Origin: Sphagnum magellanicum | Lineage: Eukaryota > Streptophyta > Sphagnopsida > Sphagnales > Sphagnaceae | Assembly: GCA_021904315.1 (NCBI GenBank) | Contig: CM038914.1 | Location: forward strand, 19,393,065 to 19,457,064 | Length of the DNA: 64,000 bases | Direction of reading: 5' to 3' | In this document: positions 21,841 to 34,884 of the stretch, piece after piece | Numbering within the stretch: position 1 is the first letter of the stretch | How the letters are laid out: every line of letters begins with the position of its first letter | Translations under genes and position numbers: made by a program | The notes under the pieces: model-generated | What the model was told of the DNA's origin: nothing | The model's database searches: none | The model's input: only the letters and a program-made list of their open reading frames with translations

Positions 21841-22934
21841 TTAGGTTGTTTGGTGAGAAAGTTGAAAAAGGTCTAGAGCTAGAAAGTCTCTAGAACTAGA
21901 GCTTGAGAGTCTCTAGTAATATCATAGGAGTTTGTCAAGTGCAAAAGAGAAAAAGGGAAAGGAAAGAAGTGAAGAGAAAGAAAAGAAAAGAAAAGAGGTG
22001 AGAGGAGATCAACATATCAAAGTTGTGGAAGTCAGATCTTTAAACCTAGATCTAGATCTACTATGAAAAGATCTTGAAGTGAAACTTGGAGGGATTGTAG
22101 AAGACTATAAGACGCTTCTATTCTCAAATTTTCAAAAGAAAAGGATATGTTTTGTGAGAGTTATGAGCTTTTGAAGACTCTGTGCCAGATCTGGTTTTTT
22201 GGTCATATCTCCTTTGTTTGAACTTTTTTGGATCTGCAGCTTTGGGATCTTATAGATCATATAGGAATACATGTGTGAGAGAAATTTCATGTCATTTGGA
22301 TTTATATTGAGAGAGATCCAAGCATCTAAAGTTTTAGTCTTAGTTTTGAAGTCAGTTTCTTTTGAAAGTGATATCTCTTTGTGGTCATCATTAATAAAGC
22401 TGAAATTTTTAGCAGATATAGAAGACATATATTTTATGTGTTTCCCAAAATCTCAAGGATTTTGGAGTTGCTGAGAGCAAGTTGTAAGTCATTTTGTGTT
22501 CAGGTCCCAGTTTGAGGTGACTTCAAAGAAGTAGCAAGATCTTCCATCTTATGAAGTTAAATGAGCTGAAATTTTGAGAGAAGTTAGTAGACATAGTTGT
22601 TCATGTTTCACCAAAATTTCAAAACGATTCAAGGTCATATGTGTGTGGAGTAGCTTTGCAAAGTTGCTGTGACAAAAGCTGTTTTGAGAAGACATCAAAG
22701 CAAAGTTTTGAAGTGGAGCAAATACATCTTGGGAGAACTTGAAGGAAGGAGTTTGGCGATTGGGAAGCGCAAATACATTATCAAGACCTTCGTACAAAAG
22801 TGTGGTATGTAATCATGTACTTAATACCATACAAAATATTATACGAGATACGTACCTATACGTAAAACCTATGTATAGTATAGAATTTCGTATAATACTC
22901 AAGACATACATACATATGCAAGGTCCATATGGTT

Positions 22935-23015
22935 CAACCCTAACCCTAACCCTAATCCTAGAAACCTAAGGAAGGCAAACCCTAACCCTAACCCTAGAAA
23001 CCCAAGGAAGGAATT
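22935..23015 (+). repeat. Telomere-like CCCTAA runs in the Copia leader
   Basis: Two runs of aaccctaaccctaacccta, each followed by gaaacc-aaggaagg, form a duplicated unit of about 38 bp just before gag. The six-base unit is CCCTAA, not the usual plant CCCTAAA. It belongs to the element and is not a chromosome end. Confidence 0.85.
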
Positions 23016-23062
23016 AAAATCATTGTGAAACCCCAAGAAGACATTGAGTGGTGCCTTGAGAG

Positions 23063-23995
23063 ATGGCAGACGGCCTTTTTCAAATTGCAATTGAGAAACT
23101 AGACAAGAATAATTTCCAAGTGTGGAAATTTAGGATTATGAATTTCTTGATGGGGAAAGGCTACTGGGAATTCATAACTGGTGATGAGACAGAACCTCCT
23201 CTCCTAGAAAACCCCACACAACAGCAAATTCAAGCCAATAAAACTTGGCATGAAAAAGAAAGGAAAGTCTTGTATTAGCTTTCTGTGAGTGTGTCCGATT
23301 CCATGATTGTGCACATTCAAGATGCAAAATCACCCAAGCAAGCTTGGGATACATTGGTGAAGATGTATAGCACCAATACACAAGCCCGCAAAATGCAACT
23401 CAAGCAAGAGTTGCATAATCTCCAGAAAAACAAAATGAATATCAATGACTATTCTACAAAGGTGAAAAACCTTGCAAATGCTCTTGCATCTATAGGAGCC
23501 CCTGTAGATGATGAAGATTTAGTGGCCGTGACCTTAAATGGACTTGGAAAAGACTATAGCCAATTTCGTACTTCAATTGCAGTTCGAGAAACATTTCCCA
23601 ACTTCCAAGATTTAATAACACTACTTATAAGTGAAGAGATGAGAATTTGTTGGTACTTCATCCAATGGAGGATCACAAGAAAATGCTTTCTATTCAAATA
23701 CCAATAGAAGTAGAGGCAGAGGTGGTAAAACCTCATTTCGAGGTCGACCCGGAAGCTCGCATGGTGGACATCATCAACATGAAGGTCAAGCTCATGGAGG
23801 CGGACGAAGAAACTTTGGAGGAAGAGGAAGTCGAGGAAGTCGTGGAGGTCGTGGTGGAAGCCATCGAGGTCAACAACCAAATAGCGATTCAAATTGCTAC
23901 TACTACGGGAAACCTGGGCACATGGCCAAGAACTGTTATCAAAGGGAGCATGATGCACGAAGTGGAAAGCTGCAACAAGGGAATTATGCATCAAC
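23063..23995 (+). pseudogene. Copia gag region
   Basis: It resembles the gag of plant Copia elements: an N-terminal part with NNFQVWKFRI, a UBN2-like part with SPKQAWDTLVKMY, a glycine/arginine-rich stretch and a CCHC zinc knuckle. The region is broken. Confidence 0.85.
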
Positions 23996-26900
23996 TAGCA
24001 ATCAAGGTGATGAGCAACTGTTTGTGATGCAGCACATGGCAAATTCAATGATAGGAGGTGTATCAGACAACAATGTCTGGTATGTGGATTCTGGAGCTTC
24101 AAACCACATGACTAGCCATGGAGAATGGTTTAGAGACGCAAAAGATTTGAAGACACCAGGGTTTGTGGAAACTGGTGATGACACTACACATCCCATCACA
24201 CAGATTGGCAAGGTGCCATTGTCCATGCAAGATGGGCAAACAAAGTACCTGAAAGATGTACTTCATGTTCCAACCATAACAAAAAATTTGGTCTCCATAG
24301 GCCAAATGGTGGAACAAGGTTTACAGGTGACATTTAACCCAAATGGATGTTTTGTGGAAGACATCAAGAACCAAGGAAAATTGATTGCAAAAGGAGAAAG
24401 GAATGGACGAATGTTCACCTTGGATGTGAACATGCCTGAGGTGAATTCCATGTTATTCACACATGGAAAAGGAGTTGGAGACATTGGAATTTGGCACAAG
24501 CGGGTTGGCCATGTTAATCTCCAACGTCTTAAGCTCATGGAGAAACAAAAACTTGTTGGAGGTTTTCCCAAATTTGGAGCAGAAGAGGTGATGTCAAAGG
24601 TTTGTGAAGCGTGCCAATTGGGGAAGCAAGCTAGGCATCCATTCCCAACTCAAACAACTCATGTAAGTTCCAAACCTTTGGAAATGATCCACTTAGATGT
24701 GTGGACCACGAAGACAGAATCCATTGGAGGATGCAAGTACTACGTGAGTTTCATTGATGACCACACAAGGAAGGTGTGGGTCTACTTCATGAAACACAAA
24801 GGTGAAGTGTTTCAACATTTTTTGCATTTCAAAGCAATGGTGGAGAAGGAAAAGGGTGTGAGCATCAAATGCCTAAGGTCCGATGGAGGGGGAGAGTATT
24901 TTTCAAATGAATTCAGTGAGTACTTGAAGGAGCATGGGATTCAAAGGAAATACTCATGTAGTTATTCCCCACAACAGAATGGAGTTGCTGAAAGGAAAAA
25001 CAGGCACATTGCAGAAATAGCACGTGCCATGTTGAATGAGAAGAATTTGCCAAATTACTTTTGGGCAGAAGCGGTAGCAACTGTAGTCTACATCATGAAT
25101 CGAACATCCACAGCGGCAGTTCATGGCATGACACCTGAAGAAAAATTCACAGGCAAGAAACCCGATGTTTCTCACCTTAGAGTGTTTGGTTGCATTGCAT
25201 ATGTGCATGTTCCTGATGAGAAGAGATCAAAACTAGACCCAAAAGCTGAAAAATGTATCTTCATTGGATACTCCTCAGAACAAAAGGGATATAGATGTTT
25301 CAGTCCTTCCACTCGGAAGTTGCAAGTGAGTAGAAATGTTGTGTTTGATGAGATGGCTAGTTGGTATTCACCACTGAAGGTAGCAGAAGATGGAGAAGCT
25401 AGAAATGGTGATGTTTCATCAAATGTGGAACAAGAATCACAATTAATTAGTGGACCACAAGAGTCTTCAATTAGTGGGTCCAGTAGCACTCCATGGAAAG
25501 GAAGATTAAGATCTTCAAACATTGTACATGGTAGTTTTCAAACATCATCTAGAAATCCTCATGTAGATGGTGAATTAAGTGAGTCAGAGAAAAGTGAGGG
25601 TGAAGAATCAAGAATCGCCTCAGTTACTACTCCTGGAGCTCGGATGGCCAAAAAAGCTTTGAAAACACCTGACAACAATAGTGGAGTACGAAGATCCACA
25701 CGAGTCAAGTACCCTGTACAAAGACTCACATATGATGGCTTTGTAGCTTATCATTACGCATACATGGTGAAAGTTATAGAAGAGGTTGAACCCACTTGTT
25801 TTGAACAAGCGGTTGGAAACCCTAAGTGGGACAATGCCATGGATGAAGAGATGGCGGCTTTGGATGTGAATGCTACTTGGGAATTAGTAACTTTACCAGA
25901 AAACAAGAAAGCAATTGGGTGCAAATGGGTGTACAAAGTCAAACACAATGTAGATGGATCTATGAGTAGATACAAAGCAAGATTGGTTGCCAAAGGTTAT
26001 GCCCAAACGTATGGCATAGACTATGAAGAGACCTATAGTCCAGTTGCCAAAATGACAACTATAAGAGCAATCATTGCTATGGCAGCAGCAAAAGGATGGT
26101 CTTTACATCAAATGGATGTAAAGAATGCCTTTCTTCATGGAGATTTACAGGAAGAAGTGTACATGGAACAACCACTAGGTTATGTGGACCAAACACATCC
26201 TAACTTGGTTTGTAGGTTGAAGAAAGCTCTGTATGGCTTGAAGCAAGCTCCTAGAGCTTGGTCAGACAAGATAGGTCGGTATCTTGTCACAAGTGGATTT
26301 CAAACATCCAATGCAAATTTTTCATTATATGTGAAAAAGACAGATCATGGGATTGTAGTCATAGTCATCTATGTTGATGACTTGATTATCACAGGAGATA
26401 GTGATGCAGACATCTCTAATTTGAAGAAGCTTTTGAAGCAAAAGTTTGAGATGAAGGATTTGGGAGAGTTGCGTTATTTCCTCGGCATTGAGGTAATCCA
26501 TTCCCCGAAAGGGATATGGTTACTACAAAGGCAATATGCCTTGAACAAATTGTCCGAATATGGGATGACGGGTTGTAAACCCATTTCAATTCCATTGGAG
26601 CAAAATGTGAAGTTAAGTGCAGATGAAGGAAACCTCGTGGAGGATACCACTATGTACAGACGCATAGTGGGGAGTTTGATTTACATGACCATCACAAGGC
26701 CAGATTTGAGTTATGCATTTGGAGTGGTGAGTCAATTCATGCAAACACCACAAAAGCCACATTTGGATGTAGTGAAGCGCATACTAAGGTACATAAAACA
26801 TACCTTGCAGTGTGGAATTTTTTATGAAGCCAAGAGCCAGTTACAAGTACATGGATACACGGATGCTGATTAGGCTGGCAATGTTTCAGATAGAAGATCA

Positions 26901-27331
26901 ACCAGTGGTTTCATGTTTTCTTTTGGAAGTGGTGCTATTAATTGGAACAGTAAGAAACAACCAACAGTTGCACTATCAAACACGGAAGCAGAATACAAAG
27001 GTGCAGCAATTGTTGCATGTGAAGTAGTTTGGTTACAAAAACTACTCTCAGATTTGGGACAGTCAGTGGATGCTCCTGTTGTCATCTATTGTGATAACAT
27101 TAGTAGTATACTACTTGCTAACAACCCGGTCTATCATGCTAGGACAAAGCACATTAAGGTGCACTACCACTTTATCAGAGGAAAAGTTCTAGCAAAAGAA
27201 ATTGACCTCATTCATGTCAGGACTGAAGATCAAGTTGCTAACATTTTCACAAAGGCTTTAGGTACAGACAAGCTAAGGAAGTTTCGAAAAATGCTTGGTG
27301 TACTAGAAGTGGATTTGAGCTTGAGGGGGAG
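23996..27331 (+). pseudogene. Copia pol region
   Basis: Domains in order: aspartic protease (WYVDSGASNHM, near 24080), a GAG-pre-integrase zinc segment (24480-24640), an integrase core (near 24680-25170), reverse transcriptase with YVDDLIITG (about 25900-26660) and RNase H with ALSNTEAEY (near 26960-27300). Most of it still reads well, but it is broken and treated as a fossil. A purine-rich tract (ttgaggggga) sits directly before the 3' LTR. Confidence 0.92.
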
Positions 27332-27646
27332 TGTTGAGAATTCAAGCTCAACTAGTTAGGTTTCATTAGTTACTGGAGTAGGAAAGTAACTAGGTTACTT
27401 TCACAAGGTTGAATTACTTTTGTTACTTTTTTTAGTTTGGTTATTTGTGGTTTGGTCTTGTAGTTAAATACCTTGGTGTTGATGGTTTGTTTCTCTCTTT
27501 TCTTCATTACACAAGTTTGTGTATTTCTTGTGACAAGAACCTTGGAGAGTTCTTGATGTTGTGTTTTGTGTTGTGAGCATTATGTTGTAGTTTCCTTTCA
27601 ATAAAGATTTATGTTTGCACTTGAGTAGATCTCCTATTTGTTAACA
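27332..27646 (+). repeat. 3' LTR of the Copia element
   Basis: 315 bp, TGTTGAG to TTAACA, nearly identical to the 5' LTR. It is followed by the attag target duplication (27647-27651). Confidence 0.95.
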
Positions 27647-27651
27647 ATTAG

Positions 27652-28534
27652 CACCCTAGGTTTGCAAGCATCTTTGATGGACATCCATCATAACACCTCT
27701 TTTAAAAGTATTTTGGAAGATGACTCCATTTTCTTCATCATCTAGAGCTCACATTTGCTTTTGTTCGAGCAAGGAGGCAGGGCTATGGTTGATTGCTAAG
27801 CCATCTATCCATTCATTCCACATTGCACACTTTACTTTCACCCCAACATTACGTTTTTGTCTCGATTTTATTCAACCCTCGGCATCTAGTCTTTTCACAT
27901 GTGAATGTGGACATGGGTTAAATGCATCTAACACACATCTAACAAGTTGTGTATTCGGAGGTCAATGGATAACCACACATGATGCCATTAAAATCATCAT
28001 GTATGGAGAGAACGGTGATACACCTTTACATTAGGAGTTTCATTACAAGTCAATTTTCACATGACTTGTGAAGACCAAGTGTTTGTTATCGATGTGGTGG
28101 TTACTGACCCAACATAGAAGACGATGGCTACGAGTGTCATTAATTGACCAAAAGGTGCAACTACAGAATTTAACGCCATTACTAAGATTCACAAGTATAA
28201 AGGGCTTCATGAGGGGCACCAATTTATTTTGATGGCCATGGAGGTGCACAATGCACCTAGGCGTGATATGGATCGTTTCATCAGGGAGTGTGCTCATCTT
28301 TTCCACAATAGACGATTGAGAGGTCATTTATCATTGTCTTTTTGCATTCAATTTCTCAAGCAGCGTGTTAGTATTGCTCTTCAACATGATTTAGCTTCTA
28401 CTATAGAGAGGAAGATTGCATTGGTGGGAGATGTTTGTTCTAAACCTCCTATTACTATTAGACCTTACGATTTGCATGTAGGTGGCATTAGAGGTGCAGT
28501 AGGTGAGATAGCTTCCTACAATGAGAGGGATTAG
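27652..28534 (+). mobile_element. Non-LTR retrotransposon, 3' part of copy A
   Basis: It continues the element cut at 21513. Readable pieces include CECGHGLNASNTHLTSC, a Cys/His cluster of the kind that precedes the restriction-like endonuclease of R2-type LINEs, then DAIK and a downstream HEGHQFILMAMEVHNAP-like stretch ending GEIASYNERD. Frames are broken. The endonuclease assignment is inference. Confidence 0.65.
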
Positions 28535-29460
28535 TTCTCTCGTTTCTTTGGTTCTTGCAAAATATGCATCTTTTGGCCTTTCTTTGGCCTTCCCTTTTGT
28601 CTTTCGTGTGATGGTTCTAGCCATCAATTTTTATTGGATTTTTTCCCCGCATTTCATGTTTATGGTTTCATAATGATTTAGGTTAATGAACTATGCCCCA
28701 CTTTTGTATTAATGCTAAGTTGTGACAAATTGCAACTAGAATGTTTATCCCATATGGTTGGTTTTTTAATTCAATTCTCTAAATTATAAAAAATGCACTA
28801 GAAAAATTGAAAAAACACCCAAAAAAAATTAAAGTGGAAATGCCATTTGGGATGAGTCAATGAACTTTCAATATATTAGAGGAACTCATTTTGAATACAT
28901 GGTTAAATGTCCTTGATTTGTGGAAAAGATGAGTTATTTTTCAAATACATTTTTGCAATCTAAAAAATGCACTATAAAAAACCCTAAAATGGATTCAAAA
29001 GTGAACCACTATAGCTTGCAAATATTATAAAAGCCAAACAATTGAGCATGGTTTCTATAAGCATTATACATATGCAATGATTCCATGGTTGAGAATATTT
29101 AACTTTTTAGATGGCGAGTGTAATTGACTCAATGAAGATTGATACAATTTGTTTTCAAGAAATGTATATCAATTCTTCATGGTTTACTTGAGGCACCGAA
29201 ATTAATAGACGTCTCATGATGTTGGCATATCATGAAGTGGTGGAAAAATCAATAGTGGATCAACTAGGAAATTAACCCAACAGATTAGTCATGAAAATAT
29301 CCTTGAGGAAAAAGAAGAGAACTCACAATGAATCCATTAAACTAAATGTCAATGAACCTTTAAAGTTCCTCAAAGTTATGTTGCACCTAACCTTGCACTA
29401 CTTCATTATTACTACCATTGAGCATATATTGATAACTAGGAATGTTGTTTCATGAGCAGG
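27652..29460. repeat. Segmental duplication copy A, right block
   Basis: It matches about 62180-64000 of copy B. From 28535 to 29460 there is the LINE 3' tail and AT-rich DNA without a supportable gene. Copy B reaches the window end, so the true right boundary of the duplication is not seen there. Confidence 0.9.
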
Positions 29461-32400
29461 TGAGTGAAAACAAGAGAGAAAATTCAAAGCATTTTCCATT
29501 TGTGTCAAAAAAATTTGACACAATTTTTTTTAATGTGGAAAACATATTTTCTAACAAATATTTACATTTCACCACATCAAAAAAATCAATGTGGGATGGT
29601 TTCCATGTGATGGTTTCCACACAACAGTGTCCATGTGGTGGTAATGTTCATGTGGTTGTCATCATAATAGCCAATGCAAAGCAACAAATATTACTCTAAT
29701 TCCAAGGGGTAGTTTCCATTACACAATGGCAATGGGCAACAAAATTGTGTTTGATGAGTGGTGGGCTAGTTCCTTTTTAATTAAAATTCACAATTTTGCA
29801 TTTAGTCAATGTTAAACTATTAATGTTGTTTTAGCAAAATCTATCACACTTCCCCAATGAAATATTTCTTTCAACACTTGGATATGTTATAAAATCTTAG
29901 AGTAGATTTTTTTTAATTGTCACAACATCCCAAGGAAGGACTTCCTTGCACACTTTAAATTGTTATAACATCTTGGAATAATTGTAATGATAAACTTTTA
30001 TTGTTGTTTTGACCGTTGTAGTTTTATACATTTGTTGATTTTTGAATATTGTAGGAAAGGGAAAATATAAATTAAGACCTTTTAGTTTTGAACCATCACC
30101 TTTGGTCATATTTAATGACTACATTTTCCATAATTCTAAGATGAGTTTAGAATTAGTGAAATGTAGAAGCAAGTGATACGAAAAGGAATTAGAAGGCATT
30201 GCATGTCAACAAATCTCTCCAACTTGTGTCTATGGAAGAGTAAAACAAGTTGAGGACATATACATTTTGATGTTGATAGGTTTATAAGAGAAAATTAGAG
30301 TTGGTGATATCGCAAGCAAAAGCCCAATTGCTTCTTGTAGTGAAGTTTCTTAAAGGAGAAGTTTTTTAAAAACTTGCAATCTTTAGAATTGCAACATGAC
30401 TTTAAAATCTATAAATTGTACAAGTGATGTGATTAGGCACAAAAAGACATTTTATTCTCGCACAACTCTTCAACTTTTGTTAAGTTTAAGACTATAAAAG
30501 TTGGGGGGTGGGACTCTAAAATGCCTTTGAATGCCCAACTAAATTTTATTTGGATGCACATGAGGCATGAATTAATTCTAAGAACTGAATGTTAAAATTT
30601 AATGTTGATTAGTTGAAGTGTAGTTGAATATTGTAGCGTGAATAAATAATAGCACATGGAAGATACAAACATCAATTGGCTTGGAAAATAAAGTAATTTT
30701 CAACAAAGGTAGAAATATGTTTGTGTGGGGTAAAATATAACAATCTTATTTTGCTATGTTGAATGGTGGGTGGAATCATGGAATGTATGCAAGCTACTTG
30801 ACACAATGTCCATTGCTTGAAGAAAATTGTCTTCTTCAATCGCTTATCCTATATCCACATAATGTAGATAACCTCATCTATTACTTGAAAGACGAATGAT
30901 AATGTGTTGTAACAAAATGGTAGTTTAGATTATTGGATTTTTTATATTAACTAATAAAATATTTGGAGCCAATGAAACATTTGAATTTAGACCAAATTTT
31001 TTTTGCAAAACTCAAAATATGTTCACGGGTGCACATGTAGAAGTTTAGCACAACGCATGAATGAATAGGCAATAATGTGAAGGAGACCATGGATTTACAT
31101 GTCATAACATTTTACTGAAGAAGTAACTTGGGGAAAGATTTGTAGAAACAAAAATTGAAGAGTTTTTCACTCCACTAGAAAGCCTTAAGAAAAATGAATT
31201 CGTTGGAAATGGTAGGAACCCAAGTGAAAAAAATTCTTGATTGAAAAGTTTCACTTTGTCTTCATGAAAATGCCATAAAGGAGCTAATTAAACACTTTGT
31301 TAATATTTCAAACTTGCTTCCAACAAAGAAAAACTTCAAAAGTAAATGCAAGAACGGATATAAAAAAATTTGAATTTGGAAAACCTAACAACATAATGGT
31401 TGATGCAAGGGGTGATGAAAGAGAGGATTCAACAAGTTCCTTGAACATTTGTGAGTTGGACCCCTTTATATTGATAGAGAATGATATCAAAGAATTCAAA
31501 AACAAAGAAAGAAATATATTGAAAATAAATATTCATAAATCATAACAATGGATTCCACGTAGAAACTACAATCCATAAACACAAATTTATAAGCATTTGC
31601 TATCATGTTAACCCTTTTACCATTTTAGATAGTCTTGTTTGTTACCATGGATAACTTTAAAGTAAGCAAATGGTCATTAGAGGTCAATTTTTTGCACGTG
31701 ATTTGTGTGTTGTCTAAGTTAGTGCACAAACTTGGGCACCTAATGATGGCTTTAATCACAAACTTGTTATTTAAAAATAATCATAGTTTCAAATCTTTCC
31801 CATCCCTCTTCTAGTCTTGCGATCTTTAATTGGCATCTCAATATGTAAGATCATCTAGCCATGGCTATAGTAACATGAATTCGTAAATCCATTTTACTTA
31901 TGTCAATGGTTCTTTCAAGAGCATTTTTAGACTTAAAAAGATAACATTCTTTGTAGCATACCATACTATTTTTACCATTCTTACATATTCTTGCCAAATA
32001 TTTATTTTTCATTTTTTCACCAACAATAGGACAATGAAGATGTAGAAACAACTTCATGATCTATCCTCAAGTTCAATACAATTGTTAACAATGCAAATCA
32101 AGCAAATCATTCTATCGCTTCATTATCAATGTATTGTTGAACAATGTTATCATATCTTGAAGGATGTAAATTAGAGGGGGAAACAACAAGGAAGTTTATT
32201 TTTCTTGTTTTTATGGTTTCCAAGTGCTAATTTATCACAAGAGCCTAATTTGTATCCTTTTTATTCAATATTCTTTTCTAAATATGTTTCATTTATTTAT
32301 TCTTAAAGGAAGGCCAATGGGTCAAGAAGTGGGGCAAGGATCTCATGTTGAGACATTCAAGCTAACCAACTTGTTAAAGGTTGTGTGTAGACTATATATT

Positions 32401-32899
32401 GCATTGATTAGTATCAACTAAATAGTGGATAACTAGGGCTTTAATGAAAGCAATCTTCAAATTTATGAAAAGTGAAACTAGTTGTTGTAATAGATATGTA
32501 GAGAGTGCATAAAAACTTTGAATGTTTTTGGTGCTTAGTTACATATGGTTTCTTCTATTGGAACATCTCTAGTGGTGGCACTATACACCAAAATCTAGAT
32601 GAAGTTCTGCCATGTTGTGGTGTTTTTGAAACATGATTGGGTTTGACTTGCTAAAGGGTCACATTATGGCACAATTGATAGAACCATGGGATGCTAAAAT
32701 GATTATTTTTCATTGGCCACCTATAATGATCGGCCCTAAATGCGACATTTAAACATTGTTTCACCCTATGAAGCTTGTTTTTTAGAGTTATGGGTGGGGA
32801 GGGAAAATAATTAATGCAAGTCCTTGGATGTAATAAACATTGATAGAGGAACAAATGGCTCCCACTACTAGAGATGCTCTTAGTTTTTACTAATTTGTC
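29461..32899. other. AT-rich region, no gene seen
   Basis: Only short open frames occur, none with recognisable motifs (for example 31297-31545). I see no element ends here. Confidence 0.5.
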
Positions 32900-33740
32900 C
32901 ATCATCCATATTGCAATGTTTGGAGCCCATGAAATAATTTCAAGATTTAAAGCTCTATTGAAAAACTTTCATGAATATTGGTAAATATCCATGTTCATGA
33001 TAAAATACATTAGGATAAACCTTAAGGTGAAAATTTTCCATTGTTTCAAAGGAAAAACTTCAATGAATGGTAAATTTAAGTCTTTGCATCTCAATAACTC
33101 ATGTTAAAACATATTGTGGCTTCATGTTTTATTATAATATCATGACATGAAACCATAATATGAAAACCAATACATAGACTAGTATACTTTTGGAATTTGG
33201 GTGAAAACCTATTTGGTAGAGTTCCCAATATTATTCTCCCAACCAAACATGTAATCCTTTGTTCTTTTATTCTATTATGAATGAATTGTAATGTGATAGA
33301 TGCTTACATCAATTGCATAAAAAATTGCCTCATATGTGGAACCTGTAAGAAAGGATATTTATTACATCATGTTATAAACATAGTGTTTCCTTTTGGTAAA
33401 TAGTGGGAGTTTTATTAGGAACAAATGAATTTACAAATCACATTTAACCTTGTGTTTACAATATTAATAAAATTACATGTCTACACAAATTAGAATTGTA
33501 ATATTGATTTCATTTGCAAATGATAATGATCTTAAGAGTAATGTATCAAATATTTAAAATTTGGTGTTAACAATAGCCTAAACCCTTCCAAGAACATCAT
33601 ATATCCCACAACTTTGGAATTGTAAAGTAAAGCCCAAATTACAAGACATGAAGGTGAATGAATGAAATGTAATGTCACAAAATTGATACACCTTTACATG
33701 GATACCTTTCTAATAGGTTGATATTAATTTTAGGTAAATA
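32900..33740. repeat. Old duplicate of the 3' flank of the kinase genes
   Basis: It is related over its length to 43570-44440, the 3' flank of gene C. Both have gtagagttcccaat-like then caaacatgtaatcc-like segments, followed by aaatagtgggag and the block with ttacatggatac. The last part also matches 640-915. No kinase exon follows to the right, so it probably marks a lost or truncated member of the array. Confidence 0.65.
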
Positions 33741-34845
33741 TAATTAAGGAGTTGTAAATGATGCACCTTTAGGTTTGTCAAGTGGTATTAAGGGTGAAAA
33801 CTAATTAATTTTCAAATTTTCATTGAAACGCAAACTTGAATTGTGTTCCCTCACTCCCAAAAGAAAGAAGGGTGATGAGAGCTTCAAATGGGATTAGAAC
33901 AAATTCACAAAAATATGCATTCAAGTGTAATCAACTTGTGCAAGTGAAGAAGGAGGGCAATTAATTCAAGTTGGAGTGAAAATGGTGCATGGATTAACCA
34001 TAGGCAATAAACTTTCACAAGATTCATCACAACTTGGACACCATTATTTCTTATACAACATAGTCTACATTATACCGAAATGAAAAAAATCATAAGACTC
34101 CAAAATGGGAGTCTTGAAAATTTTCAATTTGTTAAGTTATGAGTTTCACAATTTTGTGGGCTCATAAGTCCTACACAAAAACTATAATTGAAAAGCTTTT
34201 AAAGTTTGAAAATAACATTTAAAGAGACATTTCCAAAAACATATAACACATTATAATCAAAAGTGTTTTTAACTTCATTTCCCAAGTTTTAATGGTCAAG
34301 AATCAAATTGTCAATTTGACTCTTGACCATTCTTTTGATCATAACTTGACCTTCAAATTTCCAATTGGAAAATGTGAGCACACTTTTGATATTTGTGTTT
34401 TAAAAGATTTCCAACAATCTAAAAAAGACCCAATTTGAACAAGTTTTGTTATTTACACTTTTGGCCCAACTATTCAAAACCTTATGGGACACCAATCCCA
34501 AAGCATGAAAGCATTTGAAAATGTTGGGATTCACTTCCTTGCACTCTCCCACACTTGTGAATGTGCTCTTGAATCTTGGTACATTCTTTTAATTTGTTTC
34601 CCTTTTCATTCCTTAGCTTTGGTTGTGAACTCAAGGTTAGAGTCACAACAATAAAAGTTTACATGTTTCTACTAGGAGGGATAATAGGATTTGGCCTTGT
34701 GGTAGCCATCACCTATTACATTAGTTGTTGGTTTCCTTAAGGATCCTTAAGGAAGAAAGAACTAAGAAAATGTTTCAAGTTTTGGTGTATGGGATGTAAA
34801 TGTGGTAGTGGGCAAGGATAAAACTATATATTGGAACACAAAACA

Positions 34846-34884
<39 letters not shown>

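Larger units (their letters stand above)
21514..27646 (+). mobile_element. Copia-type LTR retrotransposon, young but broken
   Basis: A 6,133-bp element with 315-bp LTRs, a tRNA-Met type primer site, gag and a pol in the order protease, integrase, reverse transcriptase and RNase H, which defines the Copia (Ty1) superfamily. The LTRs differ at two positions and a 5-bp target duplication is intact, so the insertion is recent compared with the host duplication. The reading frames have about four breaks, so it is not expected to be active. It lies inside an older LINE-like element. Confidence 0.95.

Noticed and set aside
22935-23015. Chromosome end or fusion point
   Set aside because: The CCCTAA runs are short, imperfect and lie inside the leader of an LTR element with intact flanking duplications.
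25172-25522. Open frames antisense to the Copia pol
   Set aside because: They mirror the codon pattern of the sense frame and match no known protein.
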